NCBI RefSeq assembly: GCF_000165425.1
Contig: NW_001799344.1
Span: 67,910-131,909 of the forward strand
DNA from: Paramecium tetraurelia
Taxonomy: Eukaryota; Ciliophora; Oligohymenophorea; Peniculida; Parameciidae
Length of the DNA: 64,000 nucleotides
Reading direction: 5' to 3'
This document shows, one piece after another, positions 46,973 through 60,911 of the stretch. The notes beneath the pieces are model-generated. The model was not told the origin of the DNA and made no database searches. It saw only the letters and a list, made by a program, of their open reading frames with translations. A program made the position numbers and the translations under genes. The first letter of the stretch is position 1. Each line of letters begins with the position of its first letter.

Positions 46973-49900
46973 ATGTTTTGGTAATCGAGGCCTGTCACTT
47001 ACAATAACTAAAGGACTTTTGAGAGCAACTTCTACCTAGTGTAGCAAGATGTGCCTCAATTCCCTAGTAATTTCATAAAGACAAGCAGGTAAGCATTGAT
47101 ATGACCTGAAAAATAGATATAACTTGGTAACATTCCTACCATTCTCTTTGTTACTTCAATTTACTAGATATGCTAACATTTACTTTTTATGCATTGCCAT
47201 TATCCAATGCATCCCAATCTTATCAACTTTGAATCCCTTTAGTGCCATAGCTCCATTAGTCTTCGTCTTGGGACTTTCAATGTGTCGAGAAGGATGGGAA
47301 GATTATGGCCGGCACGTATCAGACAACGAGGTGAATTCCACAGACTGTTTTGTTATAAAAGACAGGAGGGTTACAAAGTAAATATAACTGCTAAATTCTT
47401 ATTAGGACTACTTGGGCAGATATTTAAGTAGGTGACTATGTGTACGTAAGACAGGACGAGAGTTTCCCTGCAGATTTGATAGTCTTGGGCAGTGAGAAGG
47501 AGAGTGGAGCATGTTATATTGAGACATCATCTTTGGATGGTGAAAAGAATCTAAAACCTAAGAGTGCCATCCTGGATAGTTAACAAATGTATCAGTCTTT
47601 GGATACATTCAATGACCAGATCGTTAAGGTGGTGGCAGAAACTCCATCCCAATCATTATATGAATTCGATGCTTAATTGCATTTGCCCATCAACTCAGAA
47701 TTCAAGAAATTCCAATTGACTGCTAAATAACTCCTCCTTCGAGGGGCATAATTAAGAAACACAAGTTGGATAATAGGCATAGTAGTCTACACCGGATAAG
47801 ATAGCAAGATCATGAGGAATGCTGATGCATCAAGAGTTAAGTCAAGTGAAATCGAGAGAACAATGAATATCCTCATCCTCGGAATCCTCTGTGTTCAAAT
47901 CACTCTAAGTATCATATCATGCTCGTTTTCTTCTGTTTGGCTAACCAAATTTGGAGTTGACTCCTTTTATTTGGATTACACAAATGATTCCCTCAATCCG
48001 TCATTGTTTTCCTTCTATGTGTTCTTTAGTTATATACTATTATATAACACAATGATACCAATATCATTAATAGTTTCATTAGAATTTGTGAAGGTGTTCT
48101 AGTCATACTTTATGGAGATGGACGTGGAGATGTATGTCTAATAAAGAAATAAATTTTGTAAGGTTCAGACTACTACTATCAATGAAGAGTTGGGTCAGGT
48201 TGAGTATATATTTTCTGATAAGACTGGAACCTTGACTTGCAATCAGATGGAATTCAAATATTCTGTAATAGGAAATTCCCTCTATGGCAAGGAACCACCA
48301 AATCAATCAGCTAAGACTGAGATAATGTTGTAAAACATTTTGCCCTTGTAAAACAAATTGCAAATTCATCCTATGGAAGGAATTCAAGGTCATTCTATGA
48401 CGAATTTCAACTTCTATGATGAGGAATTGATCAATATCATTGACGGTGGGAATAGCAAGACTACTGCAAGTGTGAATCTAACCATAAAGTCTAAAGATAA
48501 CAAATCTTAGATAACAATCAATAATTAGAAGGAGTTAGTTGATTACTATTTCTTTTTATTGAGTTCAGCTCATGAATGCATAATCCAATATGATTAAGAT
48601 AAGAATACTTCCTATTAGGGACCGTCTCCAGATGAAATTACTTTGGTTGATGCAGCTGCGAGAATGGGTTACAAATTCACAGGAGCCTCAGCAAGTGAAT
48701 AGAATTTCATGATCTTGAATTAGCCAAGAAAGGTGAAATTGTTGAAATCATTCGAATTCGATTCAATCAGAAAGAGAATGAGTGTAATCATTAAGGATGA
48801 AAAAGGAATAATAAAATTACTCATTAAAGGAGCAGACAGTATAATAAAAAGTCGATTGAGTAACGAATAGAAGTTCTTGGATAAAACTATAGAATGGTTG
48901 GAAGAGTTCTCAAGGATTGGATTGAGATGCTTATTAATGGCTACCAGAGTACTGTCAGAAGATGAGTACAAGAAATTCGATAACGAATATAATAATTTAC
49001 CTGAAGGAGAACAAAGACAAATTGAACTTAATAGAATTACCGATGAGTTGGAAAGAGATCTCACTTTGATTGGTGCCACTGCTGTCGAAGATAAATTACA
49101 AAGTCAAGTGCCAGAAACTATAGCCGATCTACTCAAGGCTAACATTAAGGTTTGGATGCTTACTGGCGATAAATTGGAGACTGCTGAAAACATAGCCAAG
49201 AGTTGTAAATTAATATAAGGAGATTTCACAGTTATGAGATTGTCTGAATTCACTGAACCAGATTGTTTGGACAAATTAAAAGACATCCAAGACACATACG
49301 ATTTGTGCATCAAGGAAAATAGAAAGAAAGTAATATATCTTTAAAATACTTTAGTCAATTGTAATCGAAGGACAATCTTTGGATTTTATTTTAAATTCAA
49401 ACGATATGGCATCTTCCTTTGTCTAAATGGCCAAAGATTGTGAGTCTATTGTGTGTTGTAGAGTTACTCCCAAATAAAAAGCCGATGTGGTCAGATTGAT
49501 CAAGGATAGACTGAATAAGATCACTTTGGCCATAGGAGATGGAGCCAATGATGTAAATATGATCTAGGCTGCTCATATTGGAGTTGGATTGTATGGAAAT
49601 GAAGGAATGAGAGCTGTTCAGAGTGCTGATTTTGCCTTGGGAGAATTTCAATGCTTATGGAGACTATTATTAGTTCATGGTCATTGGAATTACATCAGAA
49701 TTTCAGAGATGATTCTGTACTTCTTCTACAAAAACATGTTGTTCACTATCCCTTAGTTCTTCTTTAGTTTCTTTTGTGCCTTTTCAGCCCAGTCTTTTTA
49801 TGATGATTGGTACATCACCTTGTATAATTTGATCTTTACTGCACTCCCATTGATCATTCGAGCAACCTTTGATCAAGACATCAACTATAAACAATACCTG

Positions 49901-50611
49901 AATTATGATGCAAATCAAAGAATCAGAAATGTTCAATTGAAACAAGAGAACTACTTAAAGTAAAAGTTTCCATACCTTTACTATGTCGGATAAAAAAAGA
50001 CTATTTTTACTATCCCATCCTACATGATGTGGGCTTTTACTGGAGTAATCCATGGGATGATCATATTCTTCTTCCTATACTGGATAATGGATTATGAAGC
50101 TCTTAACATAAATGGCATTACTGGAGGATTAGCACCTTATTCATTGACTGTTTACACAGCCATAATATTGGTAGCTGATTTTTAAATCATCATACAAACT
50201 AAATATTGGACACTATTCAATGTAGTAGCAGTATCATTTCTAAGCTTGTTCCTATATGGAGGATATGTCATAATATCTCATTATTGGCCTGGAGAATTAA
50301 TGATGTACACACCTCTCACTATATTAAAAATGCCATCGTTCTGGCTGTGTCAATTCTTGATCTTAGTGATTGTTGGTGCCATGGAAGCATTTAGATCTGA
50401 ATTCAATAGATAATACTTTTTGGAAACTGCTGATGAAATTTTAGTGAAGACTAAACAATTTACATTTACATTAAATGAATGGCTGAGCAAACAGAAAAAA
50501 GTGGCCAGACAGGATAGCTTCTGGGCTGAAATCTACAAGGAAGATGAATAAGAACAAGTCATACAATTTGAAGAAACAATCAAAGATGCCAATCAAATTC
50601 CAAATCAATGA
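46973..50611 (+). CDS. P4-type ATPase (phospholipid flippase)
   Basis: 1185 residues, three introns (28, 28 and 25 nt), length divisible by three. Core motifs: phosphorylation site [12 protein letters not shown], nucleotide-binding [19 protein letters not shown] hinge, actuator-domain motif [12 protein letters not shown], and ten predicted spans. P4 identity comes from [33 protein letters not shown] and the C-terminal block with [13 protein letters not shown]. Flippases move phospholipids to the cytosolic leaflet. The usual DGET reads DGEK here: the catalytic Glu is kept and the Thr is replaced. Other motifs are intact. Confidence 0.93.
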
Positions 50612-50689
50612 ATAATATATATGAATCAAAATGTTTATTCATAGAATACTCGTCCTTTTTATTTTAATAATAAAATTAAATAGTACATC

Positions 50690-51650
50690 ATGGAATCCAA
50701 GAGCACTGGTACTAAAAGACTTATCTCGGTTGGATCTCTGTCGAACTATGAAAGAGCCGAATTTATCTCCTCTAAAACAGACACTAAACAAAGATTAGGG
50801 GAGCTCTTCATTTATGAGCCTACCAAACTAGAGAGTAATTATGCATGTCCCTTATAAATTAAGTGTTTGGATTGAGACAGCAAATAGTGAGTACACGAAT
50901 TCCAAGATTCGAACATCCTAAACCCATGTTTGATTTAGATTCTCAGCCAGACAAAACCTTAACACATGTCGCATCCTAAACTGAGTGTCAAAAATGCAAT
51001 CACAGTATGGGTAAGATCGTGTAACCTAAACTAAATATGGAATCGCTGCATTTATCAGCTCCTTCTTTGCAACCATATGAAAAGTAGGAACCTAAAGTTA
51101 TAGTTCCAAAATAATTATCAAGCCATGTGGTGAGATAAAAAAAGAAGGATCTGCCCCCCATCTTGCAATATTCATTCATCCAACCTCCACCAGTCTTCAC
51201 ATAGTCTGCCAAGGCTGTGAGAGAATAGAAATCCTTTGGCAAATTGTCTTAAGGCAGGATATCCAAGAAATACGATAACGAAATGGTTAAAGTCATTCAA
51301 TAGGAACTCAGTCAGCAATTGCATAAAATTGAGGATGAGATCTCAGAGAAAGGATACAGTGTCCCCATCAAATATGTATTAATTTATGGTGGCATTTCTT
51401 TTAGTCAAATCTCAAAAGAACCAAGTAGATGACCTTGAGCAAGAAAATCAAGTAAGAAAAACAATCATAAATTTTGAATGAAAAGAAGACAGAATCTCAA
51501 TTCTTTATGTAAAAGGAAAAAGAAAAAGAAATTAGGACTATAGTGTTCTTGAAATAACCAGAGAAGAGTCAGTCTCAAATTCGACTCTAAAAGGAAGAAA
51601 ACAGCAACATCATATTTGGGTATTCAAATAGAAAGGAGGAATAAACTTGA
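50690..51650 (+). CDS. Basic low-complexity protein, unknown
   Basis: 300 residues after two 29-nt introns, length divisible by three. The middle holds CQKCNHSMGKI, a possible single zinc knuckle half, and a Pro-rich block LPPILQYSFIQPPPV. The C-terminus is very Lys-, Glu- and Gln-rich (KEKEKEIRTIVFLKQPEKSQ). It could be a cytoskeletal or nuclear protein. No domain recognised. The minus-strand ORF here is its shadow. Confidence 0.6.
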
Positions 51651-51714
51651 TTAGCTTGATTTACATTTACTCTAAGTTTATCATTTCTGCACTATAAAAA
51701 TAAATTTAATTAAT

Positions 51715-52083
51715 ATGAGTGCTCAATTTTATAACTAGAATAAAAATTCTTATCCTGAACTCCAAGATTTTGATCATGCAATGAGACATCTCTATTACAC
51801 ACAAAATCCAATTACAGACTAGCTTATTAACAAATTTCATAGTAAATATGCTGTTAGAGAGTATATGATAAGGAAACACAATACAATAACAAACAATAGA
51901 CCACAAATGAATAGACTGGCTGAATCAAATCTCTTTCTAGAATATGAATTAAAGAAAATCAAACCACCCTCTGAGAATCTTTATGCAGAAAGCAACAAGA
52001 GACAACAAGTGTACCCTATGACTGAGGCTGTTTAAAAAATATTAAATGATGAGTATATTTATTATAATAATAAATATATTTGA
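51715..52083 (+). CDS. Helical protein, exon structure partly unresolved
   Basis: Starting MSAQFYNQNKNSYPELQDF the frame reads 122 residues with MRHLYYTQNPITDQLINKF and YPMTEAVQKILND, to a TGA at 52,081. It may instead continue into the helical text just downstream, but no GT-AG pair of normal length gives the frame change. Function unknown. Confidence 0.5.
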
Positions 52084-52096
52084 TATTTATCTAGAT

Positions 52097-52755
52097 TGCA
52101 TTAACAAGTTTGAATCAATCAAAAAAATAGTGCAATAAACAGAGAACTTTGAGGAGTCAACTGATCTTACTTAGCTATTACAGAATGTTTCTATTGCCAT
52201 GATCTATCTTCATAAAGAGGATTAGATCATCAACTTATAAGGCGAGGAATACTGAAATCAACAATTTTGATAATGATGAAGGTTTATAATTGTAAAATCT
52301 AAGATTAAAATAGCAAAATTATAAGTTTTATTAATAATTAAGTTAGACAAAAAAAAAATTGAATTTAAGAGTGGTATGTGTATAAGCCAGGAGAATAACT
52401 AAAAATGATGCTGTCATTAATGATCTCAAAAAGTTATTTCATTAATTAAGAGATTTTATTAATTAAATTAATAACAATTATTCTTACTTGAATTTGACTG
52501 AGTCATTAGAGATCTTATTGTAACAATTAGAAGAAACGGAGAAGAAAACCAAAAGCTAATTGAAGGGAATCTCCACCATAAGGCAAAATATCAAGAAAGA
52601 TAATCACTATAGCAAGGAGGAAACTTTGAATCAATAAGATTGATCAAATGAGTCAGAACCATTAATAGTTATCAGAGGATCAATTAGAAAAGATAAAGGA
52701 CTTAGAAAATTAAATCAAATAATTATAAAATAATTGTCGAGTAATTGATTGACTG
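52097..52755 (+). CDS. Coiled-coil exons, continuation or separate gene
   Basis: Three stretches of protein-like sequence: CINKFESIKKIVQQTENFEE to LQGEEY (about 52,097-52,252), INDLKKLFHQLRDFINQINN to KEETLNQQD, and MSQNHQQLSEDQLEKIKDLE to NNCRVID. They lie in different frames and are linked by unresolved introns or sequence errors. The coil suggests one protein related to the preceding gene. Confidence 0.4.
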
Positions 52756-52894
52756 GAATAATATTTTAAATTTATAATACGTTTTTATTGGAGCCATTGT
52801 TGCTGATATATGAATATATAAGTAGTTTAGACTAGGTGGACAATAAGAAATATTTGAGATTGGAAATAAAGGCACATAAATGAGAACAAAATGT

Positions 52895-53778
52895 TCATTA
52901 TTATTTCTTGCTTTTTGAAATTCCGTAGTTTCTTTCTAAGTAGTCTATAGTAGGAGTTGTAAGAAGAGCTTAACAGAAATAAGCGATTATCCTTGCTTAC
53001 CATCCTGCATATAGTCCTGAAATTCCGTAATTTTTGTATACAATCTTAAATCCTTCGAAAAGAGAGAGGTTTTTAAAATTTTGATTTCCCTCCATCTAGA
53101 CTAGTGTTTTGATCGTATCAAATGGATGAACTAACTATATTGATGATCAGATACCTGCCAAAATGTTTAGAATGCTACTGAGAGAGGAAGCAATTAAAGA
53201 ATTAACTAAAGAAAGTGGTTAGCCAGGATCAGCCTTTAATGCATAGCGGACTTTGTGATCCCAGTACAAATAGTTCGTCCATGATACCACCTGTCTGGTT
53301 GTTTGAATTCTGAAACCAACATATATTGATTCAAATGTTATGTATTTGAAATATCCAAAGCCAGTAGACATAGATGTCATTTTTAATGTCTTGAGTCTTT
53401 CAAAAGGAGTAATAATACAACTTTCAAACAACCCAATTGAGGCTCCTGTTATAATTTTATTTATGGATTAATTGTGGATGTGTTCATTCAGTATCTAAGG
53501 AATAAAAATCATCATAGGCCATCTATAATATTGTTTGACCATGTTCCTCAAAAAACTAGGAGAAAAGCCATCATACAAGCCAATCATCCCTCTAGCTCCC
53601 TTAATGTCCATGTAACTCTACAATTCAGTGGAAAATATACCTGTACATAAGTGATCCCCTGCTTTGATTGTTTGTATGTCTTAATTCTATCAAGTACATG
53701 CTCTAACGGCATGGTCAATGCCACTCTAAAAGCTCCAATCACTTATGTTTCAATGAGTGCTTTAACATAATCTCCCAT
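52895..53778 (-). CDS. Mitochondrial carrier family (SLC25) protein
   Basis: 286 residues after one 23-nt intron, length divisible by three. Three carrier repeats: MPLEHVLDRIKTYKQ (repeat 1, P-x-E-x-x-x-D-R-I-K), TPFERLKTLKM (repeat 2) and HPFDTIKTLVQMEG (repeat 3), each followed by a glycine-bearing loop such as GLYDGFSPSFLRN. The signature of repeat 1 is looser than in the canonical P-x-D-x-x-K. The start at 53,778 begins MGDYVKALIETQVIG. Substrate not readable. It is divergent in detail from the carrier at 3,846. Confidence 0.87.
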
Positions 53779-54036
53779 CTGTAGCGATAATATATTCTTT
53801 AAAAATATTTAAGAATATTTTGTATTAATTTAGCTTTTATATAAATTGGATAATAGCAAAATATTTCATAAATAAAACTTATCATTGCATATTATGCCCT
53901 CTTCTTAAGGAACCCCTCTTAAATGTGGATGAAGGCAAAATAAATTCATGAAAGAAATTCAAATAACTCAGAGTTATATAATCAAATCAATATTCTAGAA
54001 AATCATTAATTAAAGAAAAACAATGAACAATTGTAA

Positions 54037-56201
54037 TCAATAATCCTTAGAATGTTTTTAAAATTACTAATTCTTAGAGATACTGGATTTGGGAGGAACC
54101 TTGGGAAGTTGAACACAAGTGCTTTTTGTTTAAGGCTTAGGAAACAATATTTATTATTTTTTTAATGTTGGAGTTTAAGAGGACACCTTACTTGTTGGAG
54201 TTTACAATCTAGCAGTTGTGTTGTTTTTAGTGGGAGTCTTCAGTCTTATCTGATGTTTGGGGTGGAAGGTTTCCATACTTTCTTTTAAATTGTTGGCATG
54301 TTCCTATTTGATTATGGTTTCTGGATGATGGAAATGGATCTATAAGAGTTTTTGATTAATCTCTTTGGCTGTCTAATGGATAGATAAAAGGGATTACTTA
54401 TTGAACAATGGCCTTTTTGTCAGATAGAAATGGTTGGAATATCTACTGTAATTTAATGACTAATTCCTTTTCTTCATTCCAGAATAGTAATCTCATCTCG
54501 TAAATCAATTATACGAACTTCATTCTCACAATATAAACTGGATCGTTTTGCAATTGCAATACTTAAATTAGGTTGCATTGTTTGAAAAAGTTTCTGCTTC
54601 GTTTTCTGCATATTTATATACAGAAGTCGATCAATAATATTCTATATGCATAATTAGTGTGAGTGAGGTATGGAAGATAATGTGGAATTACCTTCTCGTA
54701 GTTTTCTGCTATTGAATCAATCAAATAGACGGACACTTTTTTCCTGATATGTTAAGATCCCATTGAGAGATACGAAAAACATAGAGAATTGAATTCTGTC
54801 TTAATGTTTAAGTGACTAGCCAGACATTCTAAGATGTTTAAGGTTTCTTCAACTTCAAACCAAAGACCTTTTTATTCATAATGCAAGATGGACTTTTTGA
54901 GGAAGTCGAAGGTCTTTTGCAACTGGACTGTGAATTGTCTGTTTTTGATTCTGATGCCTTTGTTAATGATATCAAGGAGATAAGGAATGAAAAATATCTG
55001 ATTCAACTCTAAATTGCCAAATATAAGACCAAGTAATTGTTGATGTGTTTATTCGTTTAATTGAGTGTATAATTCTGATAAATGTTTAAGAAAACTAAAC
55101 TCTTTACTTGTGTCAATTAAATTAGATACCTGATTAACTAGGAAATCATCATATTGTTATCGAATCTTTGAATCGAATAAAAACACATATTGATAGTACT
55201 CCTTAACTAATTCAATTTGAATTGGTTATGGTCGTATGTAATCCATAAATGTCTACTAAACAAACTCTGTTTTAATAGTTGCAAGACATTATGCAATCAA
55301 AACGATGATTTTGGGATCATCTTCTATGAATTATATGATATCTTGGAGAGTGTCTTAAAATTTGAGATGAGTCTCATAACCTTATTCTTCCATCTTCAAC
55401 CAAGAGTTGAGAAATAGTTTGCATCCATTCAATCTCACTTACTTATCGAAGTCTGTGATCAATGAAATAGTGCTCTTTAACCAGTCTTGATCTCTGATTA
55501 ATATCATCAATAGTTTATCATGTTTTAGTATAACTTGATCAATAATTCTGCACATTCGTTCATTTTTTCTACCAATGCATTATTTTACATGTTTCAGTGA
55601 CAAAGCCTACTGATTATTATTCATCAAAGAATAGCGCATTTCGATCATTTTCAATCCTTCATACCTAACACTATCCTCATTTAAGATGAGGAGATAGGGT
55701 TCGAAATCGAATTCCATAAATTTTGAGAGAGTAGCCATCAACTCACAAATTTGATCGCAAAATGGAGAATTGAAATAAATAGAACAGAATTCTTAGAGCT
55801 ACTTCAATTATTATTCCTTGATCTTGTTCAATACATTTTCCTAGAATAGATTTGTATATCTACATTTAGTGAGATAATGAGGTTGCTTAAGGCTTTGATT
55901 AATTCCTTTACTACTTAGGACTCTTCGCTCTTAACCTTATTCTATGAATGATGAGAACAGAGAATTACCATGATGAATGCCACTAGTTCTGGAACATAGA
56001 AGTCGAACTCAGTAGCTTTATTTATATTTTGACAAACAAAAAGCTTTTAAAATGCTTATCCATTATTCAGCAAGTAGATCGCCTTGTCGATAAAATTGTT
56101 GTATTCAGGAGTGCACAGTTTTTCAATTTCTTCGTTACTTTTGACTTAAATACAGAGGGAAATGTACTTGAATTAGTGCACCTCTCATTTATTGAATCCA
56201 T
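54037..56201 (-). CDS. HEAT-repeat protein, possible phosphatase or microtubule regulator
   Basis: 697 residues with three introns (23, 23 and 25 nt), length divisible by three. The first 550 residues are paired helices typical of HEAT repeats (for example FDFEPYLLILNEDSVRYEGL, then KKVSVYLIDSIAENYEKVIP). The end is a basic Thr/Pro-rich tail (TPTKNNTTARLQTPTSKV, then TLKKQQILFPKPQ). HEAT plus basic tail is seen in PP2A/PP4-type regulatory and TOG-like proteins, but no diagnostic motif is visible. The start (ATG at 56,201) is only 35 bp from the divergent DENN gene. Confidence 0.6.
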
Positions 56202-56236
56202 TAATTTATTTATTAATTATAACGAATACAAGAAGT

Positions 56237-58273
56237 ATGACTCTATTTTCTGAGTTTCTGATTATAGGATATTAGCCAGAAGAATATAAAGAGACGGAAA
56301 TCATTGAATACTTCCACATAAACGGATCAAGTCTCCCAGATTATCTTAGAAATGTAGGCATTGTAATTATCTGTTTGAATTGCTATATAGATGTGCTTTA
56401 CAAGTGGCTTTGATGTTAAGTAAGAACAAGAATAGCAAAAGAAATCCGATGACATAAACAGCAAGAATTATTTGCATCAGTTTGTGATTACAGATCAGAG
56501 TGGGTAATTACGATATTGCACTTCTCTCGTCGTATTCGAGAGTTTCAAAAATGACTTTTACACTCCATTTGCTTACGTGATTGTTTCTGAGCAATCCAAC
56601 TTGGTTAGATAAAAATGTTATATGAGAGCATTGTACAATGGCATTTTTGACAGAGTGACAGTACTTATTATTTACATTATTTTACAGAGATATAGAGATC
56701 GTGGATGGTAAATGGGATCATAGAAATTATCTAATCAATAATTATTTGAATTCTATTTGTCTGTCGGAATCACTAATTTGGATGGATTATATTTTGTACC
56801 TAAACAAATCATGAAGACAAGACAAGAAGTGATAACAGATCTAATTATTAACAATCCTAACCATAAAAACAATCTGTACAATAAAGACATCAGTTTCAAT
56901 GTTCTATTTTCCAAATTATCAATCAAAAGTATAATCAAAGTAGTGCAATCAATAATCCTTGAAAAACAGATCATTTTATTCACTACTTAGGTTTGGGACT
57001 TAGCCACTATCACTGAAGCATTCCTTCAATTTATTTACCCTCTCTAATGGAGATGCATTTATATACCCTATCTACCCGCAGAAATACTTGACACTCTTCA
57101 CGTTTCTGTCCCTTACATCATTGGAGTGCATTGTAATCTCAAGGAACGAGTATTAACACAATACGACTGCCTAGATAAGATTCTCGTTGACTTAGATCAA
57201 GACAGGGTCATTGGCTGTAATTTAGTATTTAGAAATATTATATTTTTGTTAGATCTTGCCCTTCCCAGAACAACTTGTAGAAACCCTTGTGAATTAGAGT
57301 TCCAAATTTTCTTATTAAGATGATGTAATATAAACATTTGTTTGTAGTCTGAATTGCTATAGGTTTAATGCTGCTTCCTTAAATTCCAATTGTAACTCAT
57401 CAACAACATAGTCCCTTACTTTATTTACTCGGACATCCTACAAATAAAACCAAAAATAGAGGACATATTTGATAAGGATCTTTACATTGAATAATTTACA
57501 CCTTTAGATTAAGAATTCTACCGGGAATTCGTGAACAAAACTATGGTATTCATATTCTTATAGAGTTTTAGATGTTCCAACGCTTTATTGAAGAATCCTA
57601 TTAATACTTACATCAAAAGCAGTTCTTGAAATAAAACATCAAAGCAAATATTTTCATTGATTTACTACTATTGATCAACACTTCAGGGTATTTCAACATT
57701 TACAAATTGCAAAACAAAGACTTTGAAGCCAAATTATTCAGTCTAATGAATGAATCCAAATCCTTGATTCCAGAATCAGAGAAATCAATTCATTCACTCT
57801 TTACCTAATATCAAAAACAAATCAGCGACTATCTAATTCCTTAAAAGAAATTTCCTGTCCTTTAAATCGACAAATCAAAAATCATACAAATAGATGCCAT
57901 TCAAAATAGTATTCACCAAAGCTCACTCATGTAAAGAAGTACCCAATCATAAAAAACCGATATCAGCAATGAAAATAAATAGGTCATCAATATACTAACA
58001 ATCAAAGTCCACAAAATTAATCCTATTACTAAATCTCTCATACAAAATGATGTAACTTCTTAAATTATTTTGAAATATCCTAAAAAATCTTTGTCAAAAC
58101 TTAAAAAAACTCTAGCTGACCAATTACTTAAATTGGCCCCTGAAGTCAACGTCGAATACAAGCCAATTCAAACATCTTAAATGCTGAGTGTGAGACAGAG
58201 CAAACGAATATTTAATACTGAAGAAATGGGTTACGTAAGCATGTATAGGACTAAAACCTACAATATGTACTGA
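56237..58273 (+). CDS. DENN-domain protein (Rab exchange factor type)
   Basis: About 670 residues. The upstream DENN part has FSEFLIIGYQPEEYKE and LRYCTSLVVFESF; the core carries VVQSIILEKQIILFTTQVW, FIYPLQWRCIYIPYLPAE and VPYIIGVHCNL, which match the DENN core (F-x-W-x-x-x-Y-I-P-x-L-P and P-Y-I-I-G-V). After the core come LILPFPEQLVETL and helical dDENN-like text. The C-terminal 150 residues are basic and rich in Ser and Lys. DENN proteins exchange GDP for GTP on Rabs. I see at least two introns (28 and 28 nt). The others were not all resolved. Confidence 0.82.
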
Positions 58274-58859
58274 AATACTTATTATTTTATATAATATTTG
58301 TAATATCTATTAATTATTGAAATGCTCATTATTATTTACATTATCTATTCGTCATAGGTTTTTTGTGAGTTGAAGTGCTATATTTTATTCAGAATATAAA
58401 TAGATGCTCCTCTTATTAAATATTTTAAGATATTTATTTATAAGAATTTAATAGCATTAATCTTACTAATTAATTATCTAATTTAATAATTAGCAAATTT
58501 CTTCTACGTCATCAATTGATACTCAATCACTATGAACCAAATTCAAAATTTTAAATTTGCTCTAAAATGACTAAATATACATAGAAAAAAAACTACTAAA
58601 TTTAACAGTGAAATTATGTTAGAAAGTTCAAAGTTTAAAATAAATCAAATTTTAAGAAATAAAAAATATAGTACGGTCTCAACCAACTAATAAATGTATT
58701 CAGCAAAAGTCTTAAATAAATGGAGGATCATGATTTTTATAATTTTAATTTAAGTTAGATTTCTACAAATCTGTTGTTCATATGTATTTTTTGTGATTAA
58801 TATATTTTATTATGTTTGGAGAACCGTAACTATTAAGTCCAGTTAAGAGATAGTTTATC
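58274..58859. other. Intergenic, AT-rich
   Basis: 586 bp with no supported gene, RNA or repeat. Confidence 0.5.
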
Positions 58860-59213
58860 ATGCAACGAATTATAAACAATATGAATGAGATTTCAAAACC
58901 AGTGTCCACTTCCCCAGTCAAAAGGAGATTACGGATTTAATCAAATCGGATTGACTATAGGAAAAATATGAGTATGGTGGAAAATCATTCCAATAAGCAT
59001 ATTACTGAGCCCAACAACATAGAAAATAAGAAATTGTTCCATATAAAAGCTAATCGAAAGATGTCTCAAGATCAGATGCATTCTAAATCTCCTCCTATGT
59101 TACCATCACTATTTGAAATCACCTTTTAGAATCCATTTTTAGGACAATTCTCCTAAAGAAAATATTAACGACCAACAGAATTTTAAGCCATAGTATACAA
59201 ACGAAAATCATGA
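58860..59213 (+). CDS. Small basic protein, unknown
   Basis: 117 residues, no intron. Start MQRIINNMNEISKPVSTSPV, then basic KRRLRIQSNR and a Ser/Pro-containing segment (MHSKSPPMLPSLFEITFQNP) with basic end (QAIVYKRKS). Many SP and TP sites suggest regulation by phosphorylation. Convergent with the katanin-like gene, 19 bp between stop codons. Confidence 0.6.
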
Positions 59214-59232
59214 CTAATTTAATTAATTATTA

Positions 59233-60747
<1,515 letters not shown>

Positions 60748-60911
60748 AATAATTAATGAGATAAGTACAAGGACTGAATAGGGTTCCAAGTGTTGAGAAT
60801 TACGATCTATTCAATAAGATATATTAAAAGTCTAAGTTAGCAAGGACTTAGCAATCTTCTTAAGATTTACTCTGCGAGGGAGATCAGTATCGAATTTAAC
60901 AAAGCTAATAA

